From CAZDET01 sp964504335 (GTDB lineage Bacteria > Bacteroidota > Bacteroidia > Chitinophagales > Saprospiraceae): 64,000 bases of DNA. Position 1 is the first letter of the stretch; each line of letters begins with the position of its first letter. The notes under the pieces are model-generated. The model saw nothing but the letters and a program-made list of their open reading frames with translations, ran no database searches and had not been told where the DNA came from. This document shows positions 11,087 to 19,751 of the stretch, piece after piece. The stretch spans positions 62,001-126,000 of the forward strand of contig CAZDET010000002.1 of assembly GCA_964504335.1 (NCBI GenBank). Reading direction: 5' to 3'. Made by a program: the position numbers and the translations under genes.

Positions 11087-13453
11087 CTAATTTCGTAGTG
11101 GCTTGTTCGTTTGTAGCATGTGTTGGATGCGCTCCAGGGTCTTCTGCTCGCCGAGCAGGCTGAGGAAGGCCTCGCGTTCTACATCCAACAGGTAGTGTTC
11201 GGAGACGCGCTGTTCGCCGGTGAGGTCGCCGCCGCAAAGGACATGGGCCACCTTTCGGGCAATCTTGATGTCGTGATCCGATGCGTAGTTACCCAACTTC
11301 AATTCGTTTGCCGCGCTGAAGAGGGCGGCCATCCCGCCGCGTCCCAATACGAGAACATCCTCGCGCGGAATGGGTTGGGTGTAGCCTTCCGACAACTCCA
11401 GCACCATGTCTTTGGCTTCGGCAATGTTGCGCTGGCGATTCATCACCACGCGATCCCGGCCCGGCATCAGGTAGCCGTAACCAAAAGCCTCGTGAGCCGA
11501 AGTGCCGACATTAGCAAGCGCAATGCTCTTGAATCGCTCGATCAAGGTGGGGATCTTCACATCTCCCTCGGTGAAGCTATCGCTGGCGCGCAAGGCAAAT
11601 TCCTTCGTACCCCCACCACCCGGGATGAGGCCTACACCAACTTCCACCAATCCGATGTAGCTTTCGGCGGCTACAGCTGCACCGTCGCAGTGCATCAGCG
11701 TTTCGCAGCCACCTCCGAAGACGTATCCCTGGGTAGCTGCCACTACCGGAATGGCCGAATAGCGGCACCGCATGGTGGTCTGCTGGAAAAGCTGGACCGC
11801 CATGTTCAATTCGTCGAACTCCTGCTGGAAGGCTAGCATACCCATCATCATGAGGTTGGCACCTACGGAGAAATTGGTGGCGTCGTTGCCGATCACAATT
11901 CCCTTCCAGTCGCCATCTTCCGCCAGTTGAATGGATTCCTGGATACCGCGCAGCACTCCCTCCCCGATGGCATTGTGAGGGCTGGTAAATTCGAGGCACA
12001 GCACGCCGTCGCCGATGTCGTGCAGGGTCACTTCGCTGTTTTTGAAAACGGGCGCCTGCTCGCGGTAGTTATCGAGAACGACGATAGCATCAGTGCCCGG
12101 CTTCAGCAAGTAGTCTTTTTTGTGCGTGTCGTAGTATTTCAGCTTGCCGTTTTCTCGCCGGTAAAAGTGGGTGTGCCCGGCGGCGTGCATCTCCTTTACC
12201 CAATCGGCGATTTGCTCTCCTTGTGCTTCCGCCAATTGGATGCCCCGTTCCAGTCCGATGGCCTCCCAATATTCGAATGGCCCCATCTCCCAGGCAAAAC
12301 CAGCTTTTATGGCATCGTCGATGCTGTAGAGATCGTCCGATATTTCGGGAATGCGATTGGAGACGTAGGCGAATAGGCCCAACAAACTGCGCCGGATCAG
12401 TTCGCCGCCTTTATCTTCCGCGTCAAACAAATACTTGACACGCTTGGAAAGGTCGTCGATCTGCTTGGACTGCTTCAGGCTTTCGAGATTGGGTTTCTGG
12501 CTGGGTTCGTATTCGAGCGTCTCCAGGTTGAGGGCTAGAATCTGGCTGGAACCGTCTTCGCCTTTTACTTTCTTGTAGAATCCCTGGCCGGATTTATTAC
12601 CCAGGTACCCTTTTTCGAGCAGGAAGTGGTAATAGGGCGGAATTTCGAAGGCCGCGGCCTGTTCGTCGTGTGGCGCATTTTGCCGTACCCCTTCGATAAC
12701 CTTTGCGGCCGTATCGTGTCCGACCAGGTCGCCGAGCCGGAAAGTGCCGGTTTTCGGCCGGCCGATGGCCGGGCCAGTCAGCTTATCCACTGCTTCAATG
12801 GGTAGTCCCAGTTCGCTGGTTAATTGATAAATTTTGGCCATCGCATACACCCCGACCCGGTTGCCAATGAAGGCCGGCGTATCCTTGGCGAGTACTGTCT
12901 GCTTACCAAGGTATACATCGCCGTATTCCATGAAAAAATCGATCACCGCCGGATCGGTGGCCGGACCGGGAATGATTTCCAGCAACCGCAGATAGCGCGG
13001 CGGATTGAAGAAGTGGGTGCCGCAGAAGTGCTTGTTGAAGTCGTCGCTGCGGCCCTCCGCCATCAGGTGAATCGGAATACCAGAGGTATTGGAAGTAACC
13101 AGCGTACCCTCCTTGCGAAAGCGGTCTACTTTCTCGAATATCTGTTGTTTGATATCCAGCCGTTCCACCACTACTTCGATGATCCAGTCGCAGTCTTTGA
13201 TGCGTTCGAAATCATCTTCAAAGTTGCCGGTTTCGATGCGGGAAGCGAAGGATTTATCGTAGAGCGGGGCGGGCTTGCTCTTGATGGCTGTTGCCAGAGC
13301 CTTGTCGGCTACACTATTGCGGGGGGCACCTTCCTCGCGGGGAAGAATGTCGAGCATGAGTACCTGCAAACCGATATTGGCAAAATGGCAGGCAATACCC
13401 GAACCCATGACGCCGGAACCCAGTACGGCGGCCTTGCGGATTCTTCTACTCAT
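11087..13453 (-). CDS. fadN: 3-hydroxyacyl-CoA dehydrogenase / enoyl-CoA hydratase (FadN type)
   Basis: This 788-residue enzyme carries out the middle two steps of beta-oxidation. The N-terminal half is the NAD-binding dehydrogenase: AAVLGSGVMGSGIACHFA at about residue 8 is the dinucleotide fold, and GTHFFNPPRYLRLLEIIPG with its His is the substrate/catalytic region. The crotonase-type hydratase fold is in the C-terminal third (VAATQGYVFGGGCETLMHCD; EVGVGLIPGGGGTKEF). The order dehydrogenase-then-hydratase and the length match Bacillus FadN rather than E. coli FadB, which has the reverse order. It lies between a DUF4442 hotdog gene (96 nt upstream) and the thiolase. A heterocomplex with the thiolase is possible but not shown by sequence. 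Confidence 0.92.
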   Translation of the reverse strand: MSRRIRKAAVLGSGVMGSGIACHFANIGLQVLMLDILPREEGAPRNSVADKALATAIKSKPAPLYDKSFASRIETGNFEDDFERIKDCDWIIEVVVERLDIKQQIFEKVDRFRKEGTLVTSNTSGIPIHLMAEGRSDDFNKHFCGTHFFNPPRYLRLLEIIPGPATDPAVIDFFMEYGDVYLGKQTVLAKDTPAFIGNRVGVYAMAKIYQLTSELGLPIEAVDKLTGPAIGRPKTGTFRLGDLVGHDTAAKVIEGVRQNAPHDEQAAAFEIPPYYHFLLEKGYLGNKSGQGFYKKVKGEDGSSQILALNLETLEYEPSQKPNLESLKQSKQIDDLSKRVKYLFDAEDKGGELIRRSLLGLFAYVSNRIPEISDDLYSIDDAIKAGFAWEMGPFEYWEAIGLERGIQLAEAQGEQIADWVKEMHAAGHTHFYRRENGKLKYYDTHKKDYLLKPGTDAIVVLDNYREQAPVFKNSEVTLHDIGDGVLCLEFTSPHNAIGEGVLRGIQESIQLAEDGDWKGIVIGNDATNFSVGANLMMMGMLAFQQEFDELNMAVQLFQQTTMRCRYSAIPVVAATQGYVFGGGCETLMHCDGAAVAAESYIGLVEVGVGLIPGGGGTKEFALRASDSFTEGDVKIPTLIERFKSIALANVGTSAHEAFGYGYLMPGRDRVVMNRQRNIAEAKDMVLELSEGYTQPIPREDVLVLGRGGMAALFSAANELKLGNYASDHDIKIARKVAHVLCGGDLTGEQRVSEHYLLDVEREAFLSLLGEQKTLERIQHMLQTNKPLRN

Positions 13454-13549
13454 AAGTTTGGTTTAGTAGTGGATGTCTGGAAATGGTAGTGGTTAGCGAA
13501 TTTTCGCTAGATTACAAAAATAGAAATCCAGCGAATATTCGGAAGTAGT

Positions 13550-14023
13550 CTAGCGGTTTTTCTCTTTGGCCCGGACGTAAATAACCTTTTCTACCTCCGC
13601 AATGACCTCATCCGTCTCAGTTGACCGTACTACCGTATGAAAGGTAAAGTCTTTCTTACCGCCTGCGGCCGCTACCTCGTTGCGCATTGCCTTCATCCGA
13701 TCGGCAGGAATAGGAAATTCGGCGTACACATTAGACCGGCCGGGCCGGCGGAAGCGGATCGTGGCCGCCTTATCCCAGATCACATAGTCCTTCGCCGGTA
13801 AGCCTCCCATTAGCAGCAACATAAAAAAGGGATCGACCATCGAGTAAAGGGAGCCTCCGAAATGGGTGCCCACGATATTGCGGTTCCACCAACGAAGCCG
13901 CATTACTACCCGGCAGTAGGTGAAGTCGTCGGACAGCTCCGTCATGCGTACCCCCGCACCGATATAGGGCGGATAATAATTGATGAGACGGACTCTTCGT
14001 TGATAAGAAAGCTTTCTGAACAT
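13550..14023 (-). CDS. DUF4442 hotdog-fold protein, possible acyl-CoA thioesterase
   Basis: This 157-residue protein has the DUF4442 pattern: RLINYYPPYIGAGVRM near the N-terminus and the segment WWNRNIVGTHFGGSLYSMVD, which resembles the substrate loop and helix of hotdog thioesterases. DUF4442 proteins are related to the YiiD C-terminal domain and are presumed to act on acyl thioesters; activity is not established. Its place at the head of the beta-oxidation genes supports a role in acyl-CoA turnover (inference). It is divergent from the exbB operon. Confidence 0.75.
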   Translation of the reverse strand: MFRKLSYQRRVRLINYYPPYIGAGVRMTELSDDFTYCRVVMRLRWWNRNIVGTHFGGSLYSMVDPFFMLLLMGGLPAKDYVIWDKAATIRFRRPGRSNVYAEFPIPADRMKAMRNEVAAAGGKKDFTFHTVVRSTETDEVIAEVEKVIYVRAKEKNR

Positions 14024-14175
14024 TGCGAAATGGCGGATTTGGCTAATTTTAGGCGGCTGTCAATACTTAGGCAGTATGTCAAACGTTAACACTTTCATTC
14101 CGGTTTGTTGCGGCGCTGGATTTGCAAGCAGCATCTGCAACACCGGCGAGCACTAGACAAAAAAGGAGAAACCAC

Positions 14176-14877
14176 ATGTTCAAGCACACCCTGCTGCTCT
14201 TCCAGACTGTCGAATTCGATACGCCACAGGATTCCGTTACCGTCGAAAGCCAGAGTCTATTTGAGATCGTAGCCGCCTCGGGCGTCCTCGGAATTGTCAT
14301 TGTAAGTATTCTGGCGGTTTTATTCATTATCGCCACGTACATCTTTGTCGAGCGATACCTGACGATTAAGCAGGCTGGACGCGTCGATCAGAGTTTCATC
14401 AACAATATCCGAGCAAACGTGCAGGCCGGTAATCTGGCCGGAGCGAAGGCCCTCTGCCAAACGACCGACTCTCCGGTGGCACGAATGGTCGAAAAGGGGC
14501 TCCAACGAATCGGCAAACCCCTGCGCGATATCGATGCCGCCATTGAAAATACCGGTAATCTGGAAATTTTCCGCCTGGAAAAAAACCTCACCACCCTCGC
14601 TTCCATTGCGGGTGCGGCCCCGATGATCGGCTTTTTCGGCACCGTCACGGGTATGATTGCCGCCTTCGCCGAGATGGCTACCGAGAAGAACGTCACCCCC
14701 GACGTACTGGCAGGTGGTATTTACCAGGCGCTCATTACAACGGCCGCCGGCCTGTTCATCGGCATCCTGGCTTTCATCGGCTACAACCTCCTGGTCGCTA
14801 ACGTCGAACGTGTCGTCTACAAGATGGAGCGCACCACCGCCGAATTCATGGACTTATTGCAGGAACCAACCACGTAG
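14176..14877 (+). CDS. exbB: MotA/TolQ/ExbB family proton channel protein
   Basis: ExbB-type proteins form the inner-membrane proton channel that drives TonB or TolA. The 233-residue protein has a membrane segment at about residues 35-60 (GVLGIVIVSILAVLFIIATY), a cytoplasmic loop, and two further helices. These include the family signature APMIGFFGTVTGMI (about 155) and the helix containing GGIYQALITTAAGLFIGI. The frame is open upstream to 14122, but the start at 14176 is preferred because it follows an AAAGGAG site by 8 nt, which is unusual in this window. It leads an operon with two ExbD proteins and a TonB-like protein. Confidence 0.9.
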   Translation: MFKHTLLLFQTVEFDTPQDSVTVESQSLFEIVAASGVLGIVIVSILAVLFIIATYIFVERYLTIKQAGRVDQSFINNIRANVQAGNLAGAKALCQTTDSPVARMVEKGLQRIGKPLRDIDAAIENTGNLEIFRLEKNLTTLASIAGAAPMIGFFGTVTGMIAAFAEMATEKNVTPDVLAGGIYQALITTAAGLFIGILAFIGYNLLVANVERVVYKMERTTAEFMDLLQEPTT

Positions 14878-14900
14878 AACAGGTGGCGAGATTGGAAGTA

Positions 14901-14932
14901 CTCACCACCTCACCACCTCATCACCTCATCAC
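14901..14932 (+). repeat. Four octamer repeats abutting the exbD start codon
   Basis: Two copies of CTCACCAC are followed by two of CTCATCAC. They run without a gap into the ATG at 14933, and the tract has no G. It therefore forms the whole ribosome-approach region of the first exbD gene, with no Shine-Dalgarno site. Confidence 0.85.
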
Positions 14933-15331
14933 ATGTCGTTAAAGAAATCAAATAAAGTCAGCGCCGAATTCAGTATGGCCTCCATGACGGACGTCATCTT
15001 CCTGTTGCTGATTTTCTTTATGCTGACGGCCAATTTCGTGCGCATTCAGCCCTTCGATTTGCCGGAATCTGATTCGCAAACCGTCGCAGCGACTAGCGTA
15101 ATCGTAACCATCAACCGGGACGGGAAGTATACGCTGGATAATGTAGATATCGGGGAAAACGACCTGGAGACCGGCATTCGGCAAAAAGTGGCCGAACTGG
15201 ACGACCCGGAAAATACAACCGTGACCATTGTTGCGGAGCTGGGCGTTCCGTTCGACCGGGTGACCCAAATTATGAATATCGCTGCCCGGTTGAGAGCAAA
15301 GGCGATTATTGCCACCCAACCCCGCTCTTAA
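14933..15331 (+). CDS. exbD: ExbD/TolR family transport protein, first copy
   Basis: This 132-residue protein has a short basic cytoplasmic N-terminus and one membrane helix with the conserved charged residue (SMTDVIFLLLIFFMLTANF; the Asp is the proton-relay residue of the family). A periplasmic domain follows, with the typical ITINRDGKY-like strand and a helix ending RLRAKAIIAT. ExbD pairs with ExbB to couple proton flow to the TonB-like protein. It starts exactly after four octamer repeats and ends 10 nt before the second exbD, so the two are translated from one message. Confidence 0.9.
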   Translation: MSLKKSNKVSAEFSMASMTDVIFLLLIFFMLTANFVRIQPFDLPESDSQTVAATSVIVTINRDGKYTLDNVDIGENDLETGIRQKVAELDDPENTTVTIVAELGVPFDRVTQIMNIAARLRAKAIIATQPRS

Positions 15332-15341
15332 ATACAAGATT

Positions 15342-15740
15342 ATGGCTCTGAAAAAACGCGCCAAGGTTACCGCCCAATTTAATATGTCCTCATTGACGGA
15401 CATCATTTTTCTATTGCTCATCTTTTTCATGCTTACCTCGACCCTGGTGGCTCCCAATTCGTTGAACCTCAAACTACCTGGAAGCAATCGAACGAGCCCG
15501 ACCACCACGTCTGATCTGGACGAGGTGCGCATTCTGACCGACGGCAGTTACTTCTTCAACAACCGGAAAATTGATCCGGAGACCCTCGATGCCGAGCTGG
15601 AAAATCGGGCTCGGCGCAGCGCAGCCCAGTACTCAATTACCATTGCCCCCGATCGGGGAGCCCCTGTAGAAGCAGTCGTATTTGTGATGGATATTGCCTT
15701 GCGTTTTGATATTAATGGAATATTGGCGGCTGAAGAATAG
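15342..15740 (+). CDS. exbD: ExbD/TolR family transport protein, second copy
   Basis: This 132-residue paralogue of the preceding gene has the same layout: basic N-terminus, membrane helix with the conserved Asp (SLTDIIFLLLIFFMLTSTL), and a periplasmic domain ending in a helix with RFDINGILAAEE. The start at 15342 is chosen over an upstream in-frame start at 15309, because the latter overlaps the first exbD and the family begins a few residues before the helix. Two non-identical ExbD proteins per ExbB are common in Bacteroidota and may form a heteromer (inference). Confidence 0.9.
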   Translation: MALKKRAKVTAQFNMSSLTDIIFLLLIFFMLTSTLVAPNSLNLKLPGSNRTSPTTTSDLDEVRILTDGSYFFNNRKIDPETLDAELENRARRSAAQYSITIAPDRGAPVEAVVFVMDIALRFDINGILAAEE

Positions 15741-15821
15741 TTGTTAAATTAACCTAAAGCAGCCGGAGGGTTTGTAACAAATGCCCTGCCACTTAGCGTT
15801 TTATAAAAAACTACTACAACC

Positions 15822-16736
15822 ATGGATACCACGATCGTCCAGCGGGAGCAAATAAACGAACGAAAAGGCCGACTTGCCGGAGGCATTGCCTTCCTGCTCG
15901 TGGTGGTCTTGTTGTTTTTACCCATTATTTTTTATCAAACTCCACCTCCGGGTCAGGAGGGTATTTTGGTCAATCTTGGTTTGCCCGATTTAGGCCAGGG
16001 TGATGAAAATGCCGGTCCGAGTGCGCCGGCGGAGGTCAGCGAGCCGGAATACCAGCCGGAGCCGACGCCGCCCGAACCCGAACCGACACCGCCAACCCCT
16101 TCGGAAAGCAATCCGCAGCCCCAGGAGCGAGAAGTAGTAACCCAGGAAGATCCACAGCAGGTAGCCATCGAGCGCCGCAAGCAGCAGGAAGCCCGCGAAC
16201 GGGCGGAGGCCGAACGCCGCCGGCGGGAAGAGGAAGCCCGCCGCCAACAACAACTCGAGGCCGAACGCCGCCGCCAGCAGGAAGCCGAGCGCCGTCGGGC
16301 TGAAGCAGAGGCCGCCCGCCAGGCAGAAGCTGCCCGAACCAAAGACCAAATCGGGGGCCTCTTCGGCAGCGGTAGCGGCAAAGGCAACACCGGAAAACCA
16401 GGCAATCAGGGCGACCCAGAAGGCGATCCCAACGCCAGCCGACTGGAAGGCATTTCCACAGGCAGTGGCCGAGTGGGCGGTGGCCTGGGTGGCCGGGGGA
16501 TTCTTGCCGCCCCCTCCGTACAGGAAAACTCCCAAAAGCAAGGGGTAGTTGTCGTACGCGTCTGCGTCGACGCCGCCGGCAATGTCCTTTCTGCCGATTA
16601 TACACAAGCCGGATCAACTACAACGGATCGGCAGCTCGTGCAGGCTGCCGTGCGCAACGCGCGCCAGTGGCGCTTCTCCCGCGGCCAGGTGGAAAAGCAG
16701 TGCGGAACAATCAGTTATAATTTCAAAGTTCAGTAG
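15822..16736 (+). CDS. tonB: TonB-like energy transducer with long coiled-coil linker
   Basis: This 304-residue protein has one membrane helix at about residues 19-39 (GIAFLLVVVLLFLPIIFY) and a Pro/Glu-rich stretch at about 68-105 (EPTPPEPEPTPPTP). A highly charged Arg/Glu/Ala/Gln helix follows at about 120-175, then a Gly-rich hinge. The C-terminal domain (about 225-304) contains VVVRVCVDAAGN and ARQWRFSRG, the usual end of TonB family proteins. The charged helix recalls TolA, so a Tol-like role is possible, but the C-terminal fold looks like TonB. It would span the periplasm and pass energy from ExbB/ExbD to outer-membrane receptors. folC starts 7 nt after its stop codon. Confidence 0.88.
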   Translation: MDTTIVQREQINERKGRLAGGIAFLLVVVLLFLPIIFYQTPPPGQEGILVNLGLPDLGQGDENAGPSAPAEVSEPEYQPEPTPPEPEPTPPTPSESNPQPQEREVVTQEDPQQVAIERRKQQEARERAEAERRRREEEARRQQQLEAERRRQQEAERRRAEAEAARQAEAARTKDQIGGLFGSGSGKGNTGKPGNQGDPEGDPNASRLEGISTGSGRVGGGLGGRGILAAPSVQENSQKQGVVVVRVCVDAAGNVLSADYTQAGSTTTDRQLVQAAVRNARQWRFSRGQVEKQCGTISYNFKVQ

Positions 16737-16743
16737 GTCATTA

Positions 16744-18045
16744 ATGACTTACCAGGCCACCCTCGAGTACCTTTATGCGCAGCTTCCGATGTTTCAGCGG
16801 CAGGGCGCACCTGCCTTCAAAAAGGATCTGACGAATACCATTGCCCTGCTCGAGTTTTTGGGCCATCCCGAACGGCAATTCCGCGCTATCCACGTCGGCG
16901 GGACCAATGGGAAAGGGAGCATCTCCAACCTCCTGGCAGCCACCTTCCAGGCGGCAGGGTATCGAACTGGTCTTTACACCTCGCCGCATTACCTTGATTT
17001 CCGGGAGCGCATTCGCATCGATGGGGCCTACATCCCCGAACATCGGGTCGTTGATTTCGTGGCGCAGGTGCGGCCCGTGATCGAGCGAATTCAGCCGAGC
17101 TTTTTTGAACTGACCGTCGCGATGGCTTTCTGGCAATTTGCAGCTGAAAAAGTCGACATGGCTATCGTAGAAGTAGGGCTCGGTGGACGACTCGATTCTA
17201 CCAATGTGCTACATCCCGATCTAAGTCTAATCTCCAATATCAGCTTCGATCATCAGCAATTTCTGGGGGATACGCTCCCGCTCATCGCCGCGGAAAAGGC
17301 GGGCATTATCAAGCCTCAAACTCCCGTGATTATCGGGCAACGGCAATCGGAAGTAGCAGCAGTTTTTCTGGAAACGGCCCAAGAACGAGGTGCCCCACTC
17401 CACTTTGGTGATGCCCTGTACCAGGCGGAGCGCATCCGTGAAACCCTGGCGACTACCTTTTACCGCATTCACCGGGAAGGGAAATTGGCGTACGAGGCCC
17501 TGGAAGTGGGGCTGCATGGCCCTTATCAGGCCTTCAATGTACAGACGGCACTGGCTGCCGTCGACGTTTGGCAACGAACCACGGGCAATTCCCTCCCTCC
17601 AGAAGCACTGTTGGAAGGCTTCCGCGACCTCCGCCGATTGACGGGCTTCCTGGGTCGTTGGCAGGTACTTCGCGAACATCCGCTCGTGTTGGTCGACAGC
17701 GCCCACAACGAGGCCGGATTACGGTACGCCATGCAGGGGCTACAGGCTCAATCCTACCAGCGGCTGCATTTTATTCTTGGGGTTGTTCAGGATAAAGAGC
17801 TGTCCGACATTCTGCCGCTTCTCCCCACTTCGGCTACGTACTACTTCGCCAAAGCGGCCATTCCCCGAGGGCTCGACGCATCTGTACTGCAAGTTGCTGC
17901 CTCCAAATACGGGCTGCAAGGCAAGGTGTATACATCCGTTGTTGACGCCTACCAGAAAGCCCTCCAGCAAGCCGATCCGGCTGACCTCATCTTTGTGGGC
18001 GGAAGCATTTTTACCGTGGCGGAGGTGTTAGGAGTCGCTCTTTAA
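16744..18045 (+). CDS. folC: Bifunctional folylpolyglutamate synthase / dihydrofolate synthase
   Basis: Mur-ligase family enzyme that adds glutamate to (dihydro)folates. The 433-residue length is normal. The ATP-binding loop is HVGGTNGKGS (about residue 48), followed by YTSPHYLDFRERI. The central Mur signature is EVGLGGRLDSTN, then ISFDHQQFLGDTL and EKAGIIK. The C-terminal domain has VDSAHNEAG, where many homologues have D(G/V)AHN. The longer frame from 16549 overlaps tonB, so the ATG 7 nt after the tonB stop is taken as the start. Co-transcription with the TonB operon is likely from the spacing. A 101-bp mobile element lies in the gap after the gene. Confidence 0.92.
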   Translation: MTYQATLEYLYAQLPMFQRQGAPAFKKDLTNTIALLEFLGHPERQFRAIHVGGTNGKGSISNLLAATFQAAGYRTGLYTSPHYLDFRERIRIDGAYIPEHRVVDFVAQVRPVIERIQPSFFELTVAMAFWQFAAEKVDMAIVEVGLGGRLDSTNVLHPDLSLISNISFDHQQFLGDTLPLIAAEKAGIIKPQTPVIIGQRQSEVAAVFLETAQERGAPLHFGDALYQAERIRETLATTFYRIHREGKLAYEALEVGLHGPYQAFNVQTALAAVDVWQRTTGNSLPPEALLEGFRDLRRLTGFLGRWQVLREHPLVLVDSAHNEAGLRYAMQGLQAQSYQRLHFILGVVQDKELSDILPLLPTSATYYFAKAAIPRGLDASVLQVAASKYGLQGKVYTSVVDAYQKALQQADPADLIFVGGSIFTVAEVLGVAL

Positions 18046-18163
18046 TGGTTAGTTTATTAGAAATTAGATTTTAAAACTTAGCGATTTTCGGTTTAGCATT
18101 TAATGAATTCGTAGTGCCGTAGGCACCAAATATTCCAAAACGAGAGCCCCTGTTTAGAATTTT

Positions 18164-18264
18164 CCTTCTTTGACAATTTTTGTGGTCGACACAAAACCGA
18201 TAGCCGAAAAGGATTGAAGGCAGAGGATTTGTGTCGATATAACCACGAAAATTGTCAGAGAACC
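18164..18264 (+). mobile_element. MITE-like 101-bp element, copy 1
   Basis: This 101-bp element starts CCTTCTTTGAC and ends GTCAGAGAACC. It is flanked on both sides by the same 8 bp, AGAATTTT (18156-18163 and 18265-18272), a perfect target-site duplication. Its ends form imperfect inverted repeats of about 35 nt that read TTCT(T/C)TGACAATTTT, with one arm carrying 5 extra nt (TATAT). It differs from copy 2 (40003) at 2 positions and from copy 3 (43909, other strand) at 4. It encodes no protein. Here it sits between the convergent ends of folC and a glycosyltransferase-like gene, where its hairpin could act as a two-way terminator (inference). Confidence 0.88.
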
Positions 18265-18290
18265 AGAATTTTTTCGATAAGCCCTGAAGC

Positions 18291-19751
18291 CTAAATATCT
18301 AAAAGTCTATACAGCACATACCTCACCCCTCCCCGCTCCAACTCCACCACCGGCTCCCAATTGGGTCCTTCCAGCGTATCCAGCTCGTAGTCGGTGAAAT
18401 CGTTCATGATATTGCTGTAAAGAATATAGGACTGGGTGGCCAGATTCTTTTCTGTATACCCTCGATCGTTTTCTACCAGATCTTTGTACCGGAGCGGGCC
18501 GATTTCCGGGAAGGCCGTTCCAATCGAATCCAGCGGGATGCCCCGCTGCTCAATTTCCGCCCGTATTTGCTGTCGGAGGGAATAATGTGGCACATGAGCC
18601 AAAGTGCTGTCCCACCCTTGAGCAATGCGATCGGGATAGATCCAGCGGTTACCGGAAAGTAAGCCTACGAGCAATAGCAGGAGCAAGATACGAGCAGCTT
18701 GTTTTCGCTGCTGTTCGAGCAACCATAGCAACCGCGTACTACCAAATAACAGGGCCAGGTATATGGGCAATAAATAACGGTGCGCCATCAGGTATTTATG
18801 GATCAATAGCGAAGGCAAGAGGAATAAGGCTAAACAGATCAGAAGGAGGCCAATTTCTTTGAGAACGGGATCGAGCCACCATCGGCTTGATTTAGCAAGC
18901 CACCAACCGGCCAGGCCGGCTACGGCCCACGCGAAAAGCAGCCCGAAATCGAGCAGGCGCCAGCCCAACAGGGCGATATTATACAGGAACTCCCCCGCCC
19001 CCAAAATCCGCTCAAAACTCGGTGCCCAGGGAGAAGCCGCATGATAGCCGATCCAGCCGGTTTGCTGATAGTGATATAGCAGAAACCCTCCCGCTACAAT
19101 TCCACTCGGCAGAAAAGGCAGCAATTGCCGCAGAACTTTCGAAAACCAGCCGCTGCGTCGAAATAAACCCGGAGTACGCAGCAAACCGAAGGTAAATAAG
19201 GAAAGTACCACCAACATTCCCCGCATGCTGATCAGTCCGGCAATGAGGGAGCCAACCAGAATGGCCCACCGCCGACCACTCAAAATGCCCCAAAGCCCGA
19301 GCAACCAGCCAAATAGTAATACGATATCCGGACTCACCAGTACCGCTTGACTTTGGAAGACCGGCAGACAACAGGGTACAATCAACAACCAGTATGCCCG
19401 CCGTCTATCCAGCCAATACCGGCCGATGGCGAGTAACAATGCGCTAATCCCCACCAGGAAAGGATACATCAACCAATGACTAGCCGCCAGCGAATACCCG
19501 AGCCAACGCCACCCCATAGCCAGGTACCACCCGAATACCGGAGGGTGACCACTGTCGATTTCTGGCGGAAGAATCAGGGAGGCATTCGATTGCTGATAGA
19601 ACCAATGGGCTTGCTTGGAGCCCAACTGGATAGTGTCCCAAAAAAAAGCGTGATCCTGTACAAGGAAGGTAACCAGGGCCCAGCCCGTCGCTGCCAATAG
19701 CAGCCCGCTATTTGTGGGCGAAAAGAACCGTTTCTCCGCTGCGGAGGCCAT
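18291..19751 (-). CDS. Polytopic membrane glycosyltransferase-like protein (GT39/ArnT type)
   Basis: This protein of about 486 residues has some ten hydrophobic segments. The first periplasmic loop contains AFFWDTIQLGSKQAHWFY and SGHPPVFGWYLAMGW; the acidic residue followed by a 'GHPP' turn is typical of PMT/ArnT-like enzymes that use polyprenyl-phosphate sugars. The C-terminus is a small soluble domain. The open frame extends to 19853, deep into the methyltransferase gene. Starts at 19751 or 19766 leave a 44-59 nt overlap and put a short basic stretch before the first helix. The cluster (methyltransferase, membrane protein, GT2) suggests modification of a surface glycan or lipid. The acceptor is unknown. 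Confidence 0.65.
   Translation of the reverse strand: MASAAEKRFFSPTNSGLLLAATGWALVTFLVQDHAFFWDTIQLGSKQAHWFYQQSNASLILPPEIDSGHPPVFGWYLAMGWRWLGYSLAASHWLMYPFLVGISALLLAIGRYWLDRRRAYWLLIVPCCLPVFQSQAVLVSPDIVLLFGWLLGLWGILSGRRWAILVGSLIAGLISMRGMLVVLSLFTFGLLRTPGLFRRSGWFSKVLRQLLPFLPSGIVAGGFLLYHYQQTGWIGYHAASPWAPSFERILGAGEFLYNIALLGWRLLDFGLLFAWAVAGLAGWWLAKSSRWWLDPVLKEIGLLLICLALFLLPSLLIHKYLMAHRYLLPIYLALLFGSTRLLWLLEQQRKQAARILLLLLLVGLLSGNRWIYPDRIAQGWDSTLAHVPHYSLRQQIRAEIEQRGIPLDSIGTAFPEIGPLRYKDLVENDRGYTEKNLATQSYILYSNIMNDFTDYELDTLEGPNWEPVVELERGGVRYVLYRLLDI

Noticed and set aside
11120..12376. Plus-strand frames of 238 and 149 residues
   Set aside because: They are antisense to the dehydrogenase/hydratase gene and lack recognisable domains.
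15953..16617. Three long minus-strand frames opposite the TonB-like gene
   Set aside because: They are low-complexity shadows of the GC-rich, Arg/Glu-rich linker of the TonB-like protein.
18156..18272. The 101-bp repeat as a simple terminator or REP element
   Set aside because: All three copies are flanked by 8-bp duplications and one interrupts a gene, which points to insertion rather than a static terminator or REP.
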